Source of the DNA: RPQJ01 sp963696545
Lineage (GTDB): Bacteria > Pseudomonadota > Gammaproteobacteria > Steroidobacterales > Steroidobacteraceae
Direction: 5' to 3'
Assembly: GCA_963696545.1 (NCBI GenBank)
Contig: CAVOKQ010000019.1
Location: forward strand, 1 to 64,000
Length of the DNA stretch: 64,000 nt
Part shown: in pieces, positions 35,035 through 42,368 of the stretch
How positions within the stretch are numbered: position 1 is the stretch's first letter
Layout of the letters: each line of letters starts with the position of its first letter
The notes under the pieces: generated by a model
Databases searched by the model: none
What the model saw: the letters and a program-made list of their open reading frames with translations, nothing else
Told to the model about the DNA's origin: nothing
Position numbers and translations under genes: made by a program

Positions 35035-35919
35035 TTGCCGTCAATTGCCAGCAAGTGGCCCCATCGATGCGGCCTGGTGCTTGCCGCGCTTTTCACCATG
35101 ATCGCGCCCGTGCCGGCCTCCGCGGAGCAGACGTTCATCGACGCCGTCGAGCTGATTCGCGCCAGCCGCAACAAAGAGGCTGTCGCGCTCCTCCAGAGCC
35201 TCGCGGAGCGCGGCGACACGCGCGCGCAGTATCTGCTGGGGCTGGCCTACATCGAAGGCAAGCTGGCCCCACGAGACCTGGTCCTGGGGTATGCGTGGCT
35301 GCAGGTTGCCGCCGCTGGTTACGACGGTTCGTCGAAGCGTGGCGCGGCCGACGACGCACAATCGGCGATGCTCAAGGTCGGGCCAGAGCTCCCGGGTGCC
35401 ACGCTGATCCAGGCCGAGCGGACAGCGGCGGAGCTGATCAAGGCTCGGGATGAACGGCTTGAAGCCGCTACACAGCGCGCGACCCTTGCATTGAAGTCAC
35501 CGGCGACGACCTCCGGGCAGGTTCTGAGCGGCTGCGCCATGGAAGCGACACTGGGACGCTGCACTCCGGTGGAAGCCGCATCCACCGGCATGCAGCGGTG
35601 TACCGGCGACGTCGTCATTCCAGACGTCGTGCCGTCCACGCAGGGTCCGACAGCCTCAATTTTCCAGCCTGAGTATCCCAAGGAGGCCCGACGGCGGATC
35701 GAGGATGGAACGGCAGTAGTCCTGGCTCACATCGATCGTTCCGGATACGTGTGCCGCGTGACGCTGGTGCAAGGCAGCGGCGTCGCAGACATCGACGACG
35801 AGACGCTGAAGGCCGTGCGTCGCTGGCGATTCACGCCCGGCATGCGTGGTGGCGAACCCGTCGAAGCACTGTACAAATTCGCCGTCACGTTCCGTCTTGA
35901 CGGTATGGACTTTGATTGA
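35035..35919 (+). CDS. Periplasmic protein with Sel1-like repeats and a TonB C-terminal domain
   Basis: The 294-residue protein has a signal peptide (CGLVLAALFTMIAPVPASAEQ), one or two Sel1-like helical repeats (residues about 40-100; AQYLLGLAYIEGKLAPRD) and, after a linker with four Cys, a TonB C-terminal domain (residues about 205-290; YPKEARRRIEDGTAVVLAHID and LKAVRRWRFTPG). Classical TonB has a membrane anchor and Pro-rich spacer; here there is a cleavable signal instead, so energy coupling to ExbBD is unlikely and a structural or partner-binding role is more probable. The start TTG 35035 is inferred from the signal peptide. Confidence 0.8.
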   Translation: MPSIASKWPHRCGLVLAALFTMIAPVPASAEQTFIDAVELIRASRNKEAVALLQSLAERGDTRAQYLLGLAYIEGKLAPRDLVLGYAWLQVAAAGYDGSSKRGAADDAQSAMLKVGPELPGATLIQAERTAAELIKARDERLEAATQRATLALKSPATTSGQVLSGCAMEATLGRCTPVEAASTGMQRCTGDVVIPDVVPSTQGPTASIFQPEYPKEARRRIEDGTAVVLAHIDRSGYVCRVTLVQGSGVADIDDETLKAVRRWRFTPGMRGGEPVEALYKFAVTFRLDGMDFD

Positions 35920-35946
35920 GAAATGGGGCCTCGCCACTTCGGTGTT

Positions 35947-35963
35947 ATCAATCACTGATTGAT
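35947..35963. promoter_or_regulatory. Palindrome ATCAATCACTGATTGAT, possible operator
   Basis: Eight-base arms surround one central base. It lies 28 bases after the TonB-C gene and over 200 bases before pyrD. ATTGAT also appears at 36008. The rest of the roughly 250-base gap has no recognisable gene. The AT-rich stem and lack of a T run do not fit a terminator, so an operator is more likely. Confidence 0.35.
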
Positions 35964-36170
35964 AAATACGCCTTGCCATTAGCAGCCAGCGACAGACAAT
36001 TCGTCCTCGATTGATAGTCAAATACGTGCGTTCACGGGCCTCGGGGCTGGCCGCCATGGGGCGGAGTTCGCATTGAGCACAACGCGACGGTCCTGAGGTG
36101 CAGAGCGCTGCTTCGCGCGCCGTTGCCTGCTGACGGTCGTCAATGCAGGCATTCATCTACAATCCCACCG

Positions 36171-37133
36171 ATGCCTCCCGCCCACTCTCTCACGGTCGAC
36201 TTCTGCGGCCTGGAGCTCGCCTCGCCGATCGTGCTGCTGTCGGGCTGCGTCGGCTTCGGCGAGGAATACACGCGCGTCGAAGGCTTCTCGAATACGGATG
36301 TCGGCGCGATCGTGCTCAAGGGTACGACACTCGAGCCGCGTCTCGGCAACCCGCCGCACCGAGTGTACGAGACGCCGATGGGCATGCTGAACGCGATCGG
36401 TTTGCAGAACCCCGGCGTCGCGCACGTGGTCGAGCGCATCCTGCCGACGCTCGATTTCAGTGAGACCCGGTTCTTCGCGAACGTATGCGGCTCGACGATC
36501 GACGACTACGTCGAGGTCACGCGGCGGTTCGAGGATTCGGCGATCGACGCGATCGAGATCAACATCTCCTGCCCGAACATCAAGGAAGGCGGCGTGCAGT
36601 TCGGCAACGTGCCCGAGATGTCGGCACGGGTGGTGGCAGCCTGCCGTGCGGTGACGCGCAAGCCGCTGATCACCAAGCTCTCGCCGAACCAGACCGACAT
36701 CAAGGAGAACGCGCGGCGCTGCATCGAGGCGGGCAGCGATGCGCTGGCGGTGATCAACACGATCATGGGCATGGCGATCGACGTGAAGACGCGCAAGCCC
36801 GTGATCGGCAACGTGCAGGGTGGATTGTCCGGGCCGGCGATCAAGCCGATCGCGCTGCTCAAGGTGATGCAGGTCGCCGAGGTCGCGCGGCCGCTCGGCA
36901 TCCCGATCATCGGGCAGGGCGGCATCCTGACCGCCGGGGACGCGCTCGAATTCATCATCGCCGGCGCGACGACGGTCGGCGTCGGCACGTCGCTGTTCTA
37001 CGATCCGCTGGTGTGTCGGAAGATCAACGCGGGGATTGCGGAATACCTGGCGGCGAACGGGATGCAGTCCGTGCGCGAACTCGTGGGCTCGCTCGACGCG
37101 CCGAAGAAGACCATCCAGGCCTGCTACTGCTGA
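36171..37133 (+). CDS. pyrD: Dihydroorotate dehydrogenase, class 1B catalytic type
   Basis: The 320-residue FMN enzyme oxidises dihydroorotate to orotate in pyrimidine synthesis. Cysteine in NISCPN marks class 1 (class 2 has serine). Other signatures are GLQNPG, ITKLSPN, NTIMGMAIDVKTRKPVIGNVQGG and SGPAIKPIALLKV with the FMN phosphate site IIGQGGI and GATTVGVGT. ATG 36171 gives the usual MPPAHSLTVDFCGLELASPI start. Class 1B enzymes normally need the FeS/FAD subunit PyrK; none is adjacent. The gene ends at a long palindrome that separates it from convergent ntrC. Confidence 0.9.
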   Translation: MPPAHSLTVDFCGLELASPIVLLSGCVGFGEEYTRVEGFSNTDVGAIVLKGTTLEPRLGNPPHRVYETPMGMLNAIGLQNPGVAHVVERILPTLDFSETRFFANVCGSTIDDYVEVTRRFEDSAIDAIEINISCPNIKEGGVQFGNVPEMSARVVAACRAVTRKPLITKLSPNQTDIKENARRCIEAGSDALAVINTIMGMAIDVKTRKPVIGNVQGGLSGPAIKPIALLKVMQVAEVARPLGIPIIGQGGILTAGDALEFIIAGATTVGVGTSLFYDPLVCRKINAGIAEYLAANGMQSVRELVGSLDAPKKTIQACYC

Positions 37134-37134
37134 A

Positions 37135-37196
37135 GAAAAACAGGTGCCAGGCACCGATTTTCCAGCTGGAAAATCGGTGCCTGGCACCTGTTTTTC
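37135..37196. repeat. Perfect 62-base palindrome with two GGTGCCAGGCACC cores, between convergent stops
   Basis: Two 31-base arms are exact inverse complements with no loop. Each has one core (GGTGCCAGGCACCG / CGGTGCCTGGCACC) flanked by a run of five A or five T. It starts one base after the pyrD stop and ends at the base before the ntrC stop, filling the gap completely. It should form a strong hairpin with a U-tract on either strand, a bidirectional terminator. Confidence 0.95.
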
Positions 37197-38600
37197 CTAT
37201 TCCATCCCCAGTTCCTTCAGCTTCCGCGTCAGCGTGTTGCGACCCCAGCCAAGCAGTTTCGCCGCATCCTGACGCCCGCCACCCGCGGCCTTCAGCGCCT
37301 CGCGAATCAGCGTGCGCTCGAATTCCGGCATCGCGTCCTCGAGCAGCGGAGCGCCACCCGCCGCGAGCCGCGCCTGGGCCCAGCTCGCGAGCGCCTGCGA
37401 CCAGTCCAGCGACGACGATCCCGACGCGGAGACGTTACCGCCGAGGTCGGCGGGAATATCGGCGCGCGTGATCTCGCGTCCCGCGGCGAGCACAGTGAGG
37501 CGCCGACATGCATTGACGAGCTGGCGCACGTTGCCCGGCCAGTCGAAAGCAGCCAGCGCGCCCGCCGCGTCCGGCGTCAGCACCTTCGGCGCGACGCCGA
37601 GCTCCATCGCCGCGACGTCGAGGTAGTGCTGCAGCAACTCAGGAATGTCCTCGCGACGATTGCGCACCGGCGGCACTTCGATGCGGATCACGTTCAGGCG
37701 GTGCAGCAGGTCCTCGCGGAAGAGTCCCTCCTTGACCCGACCTTCGAGATTCTGGTGCGTGGCGGCGATCACGCGCACGTCCACCTTCACCGGCAACTGT
37801 CCGCCCACGCGGTAGAACTCTCCCTCGGCCAGCACGCGCAGAAGCCGCGTCTGCAGCTGCGGCGACATGTCACCGATCTCGTCGAGGAACAGCGTGCCGC
37901 CGTCCGCCTGCTCGAAGCGCCCGCGACGCAGCTCCGTTGCACCGGTGAACGCACCCTTCTCATGCCCGAACAGCTCCGACTCGAGCAGGTCGGCGGTGAA
38001 TGCCGACGTGTTGAGCGCGATGAAAGGCTTCGCGGCACGCGGACTGTGCCGGTGCAGCGCCCGTGCGACGAGTTCCTTGCCCGTGCCCGACTCGCCGGTG
38101 ATCAGCACCGTCATGCTCGAACGCGACAGCCGCCCGATCGCGCGGAACACCTCCTGCATCGCCGGCGCGTGACCGAGCATCTCCGGGATGCGGCGCGACT
38201 CGCTCGCGGAGGTCTCGGAGCGATGACTCTGCACCGCGGCGCGCCGCACCAGCTCGATCGCCTGGTCGATGTCGAACGGCTTCGGCAGGTATTCGAACGC
38301 GCCGCCCTGGTAAGCCGCGACCGCACTCTCGAGATCTGAGTGCGCCGTCATCACGATCACCGGCAGGCGCGGCCGCTTGGTGCGGATCTCGTCGAGCAGG
38401 TCGAGCCCGCTGCGGCCCGGCATGCGGATGTCGGTGACGAGCACGTCGGGCTCCTCGTGCCTCAACGCAGCGAGCACCGAGTCGGCCTCGTCGAAAGCCG
38501 TGGCGTTCATGCCGCCCTGCTTGAGCGCGCGCTCGAGCACCCAGCGGATCGAAGCGTCGTCGTCGACGACCCAGACGTTAAGGACTTTCGCCGAGTTCAT
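37197..38600 (-). CDS. glnG: Nitrogen regulation response regulator NtrC
   Basis: The 467-residue enhancer-binding protein activates sigma54 promoters in nitrogen limitation. It has a receiver domain with the phospho-acceptor aspartate in VTDIRMPG (residue about 55), an AAA+ domain with Walker A GESGTGKE, the sigma54-contact loop GAFTGA (in EKGAFTGATELR) and GGTLFLDEIGDM, and a C-terminal Fis-type helix-turn-helix (GRQDAAKLLGWGRNTLTRKL). It overlaps the end of ntrB by 23 bases. Candidate binding sites lie ahead of glnA at 42059 and 42090. Confidence 0.96.
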   Translation of the reverse strand: MNSAKVLNVWVVDDDASIRWVLERALKQGGMNATAFDEADSVLAALRHEEPDVLVTDIRMPGRSGLDLLDEIRTKRPRLPVIVMTAHSDLESAVAAYQGGAFEYLPKPFDIDQAIELVRRAAVQSHRSETSASESRRIPEMLGHAPAMQEVFRAIGRLSRSSMTVLITGESGTGKELVARALHRHSPRAAKPFIALNTSAFTADLLESELFGHEKGAFTGATELRRGRFEQADGGTLFLDEIGDMSPQLQTRLLRVLAEGEFYRVGGQLPVKVDVRVIAATHQNLEGRVKEGLFREDLLHRLNVIRIEVPPVRNRREDIPELLQHYLDVAAMELGVAPKVLTPDAAGALAAFDWPGNVRQLVNACRRLTVLAAGREITRADIPADLGGNVSASGSSSLDWSQALASWAQARLAAGGAPLLEDAMPEFERTLIREALKAAGGGRQDAAKLLGWGRNTLTRKLKELGME

Positions 38601-39684
38601 TGGAGTCGAAAGGCAGCAGGATGGTGAACACGGTGCGGCCGGGCCGGCTGTCGAACTCGATCAGGCCGTCGTGGCGGCCGACGAGATCCTGGGCGACGGC
38701 GAGCCCGAGGCCCGTCCCGCCCTGGCGTCCGGTGACGAGCGGATAAAACACCGTGTCCTTGAGTTCGGCTGGCACGCCAGGACCGTCGTCCTCGACCTGG
38801 ATGCTCGCGACCACACGGTAACGGCGGCTGCCGATGCTCGCGTTGGTGAGCGCGCGCGTCCTGAGCACGATGCGCCCGCGCGGGCCCACGGCCTGGATCG
38901 CGTTGCGCCCGAGGTTCAGCAACGCTTGGATCATCTGGTTGCGGTCGAGCCTCAGCCGCGGGAGGCTGGGATCGTAGTCGCGTTCGATTGCGACACCAGC
39001 CGGCGCCTCTGCCGCGAGCAGGTGCCCCACGTGCTGCACGAGCTCGTGGATGTTCACGGGCTCCTTGCGCGGCGGCTGGCCGGGACCGAGCAGGGCATCG
39101 ACGAGGGCCGCGAGCCGGTCTGCCTCGCTGATGATGACGGTCGTGTATTCGTGCAGCGCCGGATCCTTCAGCTGGCGCTCGAGCAACTGCGCCGCACCGC
39201 GCAACCCGCCGAGCGGATTCTTGATCTCGTGCGCAAGCTGGCGAACCATCGCGCGGCTGCCGCCAAGCTGCGTCAGCAATGCGTTCTCGCGCAGGATGCG
39301 CTGGTGCTGCGTGACGTCCGCCAGCTCGACGATCACGCCACCCGGACGGCCCGGCTGGTCGAACGGCGTCACGATCACGTCGAGCGTGCGCGGCGCGGCG
39401 CCCGGCCCTGCCTCGAACGGCAGTTCCCGTCGTGAATACTGCGCGCCAGCAGCCCGCGCGCGGCTGATCACGCCGTCGAGTTCGGCGTTCGCCCGGAGCA
39501 GGTCGCGGATGCTGCGGCCCGCGGCCTGGTTGCGGCTGATGGCCAGCAGGTCTTCGGCGGGCTCGTTCAGGTGCAGTACGGCGCCGTCGGCGTCGAGCCA
39601 GACGAGGCACGTCGACTGTCCGTCGAGCAGGTCGACGAGTTCGGCCGTCGACGGCCTGAGCGCAGAGCGGGGATCGGCTGCCAC
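38578..39684 (-). CDS. glnL: Nitrogen regulation sensor kinase NtrB
   Basis: The 368-residue soluble kinase phosphorylates NtrC when PII senses low nitrogen. It has a PAS domain (residues about 20-120; LVWLDADGAVLHLNEPAEDLL), a dimerisation/histidine domain with LAHEIKNPLGGLRGAAQLL (phospho-His in H-E-I-K-N-P) and an ATP-binding domain (QALLNLGRNAIQAV, VEDDGPGVPAEL, GTGLGLAVAQDLV). No membrane segment is present, as expected of NtrB. It follows the DUF4124 gene by 39 bases and precedes ntrC. Confidence 0.95.
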   Translation of the reverse strand: MAADPRSALRPSTAELVDLLDGQSTCLVWLDADGAVLHLNEPAEDLLAISRNQAAGRSIRDLLRANAELDGVISRARAAGAQYSRRELPFEAGPGAAPRTLDVIVTPFDQPGRPGGVIVELADVTQHQRILRENALLTQLGGSRAMVRQLAHEIKNPLGGLRGAAQLLERQLKDPALHEYTTVIISEADRLAALVDALLGPGQPPRKEPVNIHELVQHVGHLLAAEAPAGVAIERDYDPSLPRLRLDRNQMIQALLNLGRNAIQAVGPRGRIVLRTRALTNASIGSRRYRVVASIQVEDDGPGVPAELKDTVFYPLVTGRQGGTGLGLAVAQDLVGRHDGLIEFDSRPGRTVFTILLPFDSNELGESP

Positions 39685-39723
39685 GTCACGCCTCCCGCAG
39701 GAGGCGCGTCGGGCCGTGGCCGG

Positions 39724-40341
39724 CTAGCCGCCCCTGGGCGTGGGCCGCGGCGGACGCGTGCTCGTCGGCGGCTTTACGTTCGGTCCCGTCGCGCGGGGCG
39801 CGATGGTAGTGACCTGCTTGATGTAGAAGACCACCGGCCGGCTGCGGATCTGTTCCTTGCCGTTCGCATTCACGATCTGTGCGGTCAGTGTGTGCGTACC
39901 GCGGTCGAGACCGGAAAGTGTGTACTCGAGAGAGTTCGGCGGTCCCGCGACTGACTCGCCGTCGAGGTACAGCCGCAGCGTATCGTCCCCAGCAAGCGCC
40001 GGTTCCGAGCGGAGCCGCACGCTGACCGTGGCATCCGCCTCGAAGTAAGACGCCTGGTCTTCCGGCTGCAGGATCTCGAGCGATGTGTAGTTCACGGTCA
40101 CCGCCGGGCTGTTGTCGTCCGGCGTGCTGCTGGCCGGACTCGCAGCTGGGCCCGACCCGGCCGGCCGCGGCTGGGCCTCGGAGACCGTGAGGTTCACCTT
40201 GACGGCACCCGGACCCGGCACGTCCGAAAAGTGGACGACCCCGTTCGCGTCGGTCCACTTCCAGAGTTCTTTCTTCGTTTGCTGCGCCTGACTGGCAAAC
40301 GCCAGCAGGCACGACGCCAGGACGAGAATTCGGGTCTTCAT
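39724..40341 (-). CDS. DUF4124 domain protein, exported
   Basis: The 205-residue protein starts with a signal peptide (MKTRILVLASCLLAFASQAQ). Next to it is the DUF4124 core ELWKWTDANGVVHFSDVPGPGA. A middle domain (residues about 75-175) resembles an Ig-like beta fold (SLEILQPEDQASYFEAD, LYLDGESVAG, YTLSGLDRGTHTLTAQIVNANG). The C-terminus is Pro/Thr/Arg-rich. It lies between glnA and ntrB on the same strand, a placement seen in several gammaproteobacteria; the function is unknown. Confidence 0.88.
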   Translation of the reverse strand: MKTRILVLASCLLAFASQAQQTKKELWKWTDANGVVHFSDVPGPGAVKVNLTVSEAQPRPAGSGPAASPASSTPDDNSPAVTVNYTSLEILQPEDQASYFEADATVSVRLRSEPALAGDDTLRLYLDGESVAGPPNSLEYTLSGLDRGTHTLTAQIVNANGKEQIRSRPVVFYIKQVTTIAPRATGPNVKPPTSTRPPRPTPRGG

Positions 40342-40427
40342 GGCGGTCGAGCATAGCCCCGGGACCCCGTACAGACAAAGTGACGCCCCGCAATCGGGAA
40401 GTGCGTCATGAGATGAAGCCCGCGGGT

Positions 40428-40458
40428 ACCGGGCGGCAGCCCACCGCTGCCGCCCGGT
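40428..40458 (-). terminator. Strong hairpin downstream of glnA
   Basis: The 13-base stem (ACCGGGCGGCAGC paired to GCTGCCGCCCGGT) has a five-base loop and lies 21 bases past the glnA stop. There is no T run, so it may attenuate, protect the mRNA end or act with Rho rather than as an intrinsic terminator. Confidence 0.6.
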
Positions 40459-40479
40459 CCCTGGCAGGCCAGCGCCCCG

Positions 40480-41892
40480 TCAGACGCTGTAATACAGCTC
40501 GAGCTCGACCGGATGCGTGGACATGCGCAGCCGCGTGACCTCCTGCATCTTCAGACCGATGTAGGCGTCGATCACGTCATCGGTGAACACGCCGCCTTCC
40601 TTGAGGAACGCGCGATCCTTGTCGAGCGCGTCGAGCGCCATGTCGAGCGAGTGGCACACCGTCGGGATGTGCTTGGCCTCCTCGGGCTCGAGGTCGTACA
40701 GATCCTTGTCCGCCGGGTCGCCCGGGTGGATCTTGTTCTTCACGCCGTCGAGGCCCGCCATCAGCATTGCCGCGAAGCACAGGTACGGGTTCGCGGTCGA
40801 ATCCGGGAAGCGCACCTCGATGCGGCGGCCCTTCGGATTCATCACGTGCGGGATGCGGATCGACGCCGAGCGGTTGCGCGCCGAGTACGCGAGCATCACC
40901 GGAGCCTCGAAGCCGGGCACCAGCCGCTTGTAGCTGTTGGTGCTCGCGTTGCAGATGGCGTTCAGCGCCTTGGCGTGCTTGATGATGCCGCCGATGTAGT
41001 AGATCGCGATCTCGGAGAGGCCGCCGTACTTGTCGCCGCCGAAGATGTTCTTGCCGTCCTTCGACAGCGACTGGTTCACGTGCATGCCGTTGCCGTTGTC
41101 GCCGACCAGCGGCTTCGGCATGAACGTCGCCGTCTTGCCATAGCTGGCCGCGACATTGTGGATGGCGTACTTGAGGATCTGCACCTCGTCGGCCTTCTTC
41201 ACCAGCGTGTTCGCCGAGACGTTGATCTCGGCCTGTCCGGCAGTCGCGACCTCGGAGTGATGTACCTCGACCTTGAGGCCGAGCTCTTCCATCGCGAGGC
41301 ACATCGCCGTGCGCAGGTCCTGGTAGGCATCCACCGGCGGCACCGGGAAGTAGCCGCCCTTGATGCCGGGACGATGGCCGAGGTTGCCGCCTTCCATCGT
41401 CGCGCCGGAGTTCCACGCGCCCTGCGCGGAGTCGACCTCGTAGTAGCAGCCGTTCATCGAGCTGCCGTGACGCACGTTGTCGAAGATGAAGAACTCGTTC
41501 TCCGGGCCCCAGATCGAAGCGTCCGCGATGCCGGTGGACTTCAGGTACGCCTCGGCGCGCTTCGCGAGCGAGCGCGGGCAACGCTCGTAGCCCTGCATGT
41601 TCGAGGGCTCGACGACGTCGCAGCGCAGGTCGAGCGTGGTTTCCTCGAAGAACGGGTCGATCACCGCGGTCGACGGATCCGGCATCAGGATCATGTCGGA
41701 CTCCTGGATGCCCTTCCAGCCGGCAATCGAAGAGCCGTCGAAGCCCTTGCCGTCCTCGAAGAACGCCTCGTCGACGACGCGGTTCGGAACGGTGACGTGC
41801 TGTTCCTTGCCCTTGGTGTCGGTGAAGCGGAGGTCGATGAACTGGACCTCCTTTTCCTTGATCAGCTTGAGAACGTCGGCAGCAGTAGTCAT
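40480..41892 (-). CDS. glnA: Glutamine synthetase, type I
   Basis: The 470-residue dodecameric enzyme makes glutamine from glutamate, ammonia and ATP. The N-terminal DGSSIAGWKGI, the metal site GPENEFFIFD, the ATP site KPLVGDNGNGMHVNQS, NRSASIRIP and the adenylylation tyrosine in DKDLYDLEPEEAKHIP are all present, so GlnE-type control by adenylylation is expected. ATG 41892 is chosen with AGGAGA about 6 nt upstream; the frame stays open for 68 codons but without family similarity. A sigma54 promoter and two NtrC-like sites lie upstream. Confidence 0.97.
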   Translation of the reverse strand: MTTAADVLKLIKEKEVQFIDLRFTDTKGKEQHVTVPNRVVDEAFFEDGKGFDGSSIAGWKGIQESDMILMPDPSTAVIDPFFEETTLDLRCDVVEPSNMQGYERCPRSLAKRAEAYLKSTGIADASIWGPENEFFIFDNVRHGSSMNGCYYEVDSAQGAWNSGATMEGGNLGHRPGIKGGYFPVPPVDAYQDLRTAMCLAMEELGLKVEVHHSEVATAGQAEINVSANTLVKKADEVQILKYAIHNVAASYGKTATFMPKPLVGDNGNGMHVNQSLSKDGKNIFGGDKYGGLSEIAIYYIGGIIKHAKALNAICNASTNSYKRLVPGFEAPVMLAYSARNRSASIRIPHVMNPKGRRIEVRFPDSTANPYLCFAAMLMAGLDGVKNKIHPGDPADKDLYDLEPEEAKHIPTVCHSLDMALDALDKDRAFLKEGGVFTDDVIDAYIGLKMQEVTRLRMSTHPVELELYYSV

Positions 41893-41978
41893 GGGCTCTC
41901 CTGGGATGCAGCGAATTCGAAGCACCAAGGTCGCTCGCCGCGACGGCCTCGGAGCAGGACTGTGGGGACCAAAATGGA

Positions 41979-41994
41979 TGCACGTAGTATGCCA
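41979..41994 (-). promoter_or_regulatory. Sigma54 (-24/-12) promoter of glnA
   Basis: On the minus strand TGGCATACTACGTGCA fits the sigma54 consensus TGGCACGnnnnTTGCA: the -24 GG and -12 GC are in correct spacing, with three mismatches elsewhere. It is about 87 bases before the glnA start. Confidence 0.75.
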
Positions 41995-42058
41995 GCGCAC
42001 TGGACTGGCGCAAAGATCCGTCATTCGGTCCGAGCGAAGATTCTTCGTGTCAAGATTC

Positions 42059-42073
42059 GCACCAATATGGAGC
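42059..42073. promoter_or_regulatory. NtrC-type enhancer site, proximal
   Basis: GCACCAATATGGAGC follows the GCAC-N7-GTGC pattern of NtrC sites with one mismatch (GAGC). Its centre is about 100 bases upstream of the expected transcription start. Confidence 0.65.
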
Positions 42074-42089
42074 GTCATTGTCGCATTTC

Positions 42090-42104
42090 GCACCACTATA
42101 GTGC
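42090..42104. promoter_or_regulatory. NtrC-type enhancer site, distal
   Basis: GCACCACTATAGTGC matches GCAC-N7-GTGC without mismatch in the half-sites. It lies 31 bases (three helical turns) from the proximal site, close to the spacing of the E. coli glnA enhancers. Confidence 0.7.
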
Positions 42105-42368
42105 GCGCGTCGCTCGGCCGTCGCGAGCCCTGCGCGACGAGGCACGGTGAGGCTTTTTCAAGGCATCGTCAGCGTATCGGGCGAGAGCGCCAGCACCTTC
42201 TGAGCAACCTCGGCCGATACCGGTTCCATGCCGACCGCGTGCTAGATTGAGTGGAGGGGATGGACAGTCGTCGCGGGCTCGTTCGCCGCCGTTGCGCGGA
42301 GTACGATTTCGGAGACGGATTGAATTCGAGCAACAACTCCGCGGTCACCGCGGTCGGAGTGCACCCTG

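Noticed and set aside
37135..37196. CRISPR repeats based on the repeated GGTGCCAGGCACC cores
   Set aside because: Copies are tens of kilobases apart or in inverted pairs, without regular spacers or cas genes.
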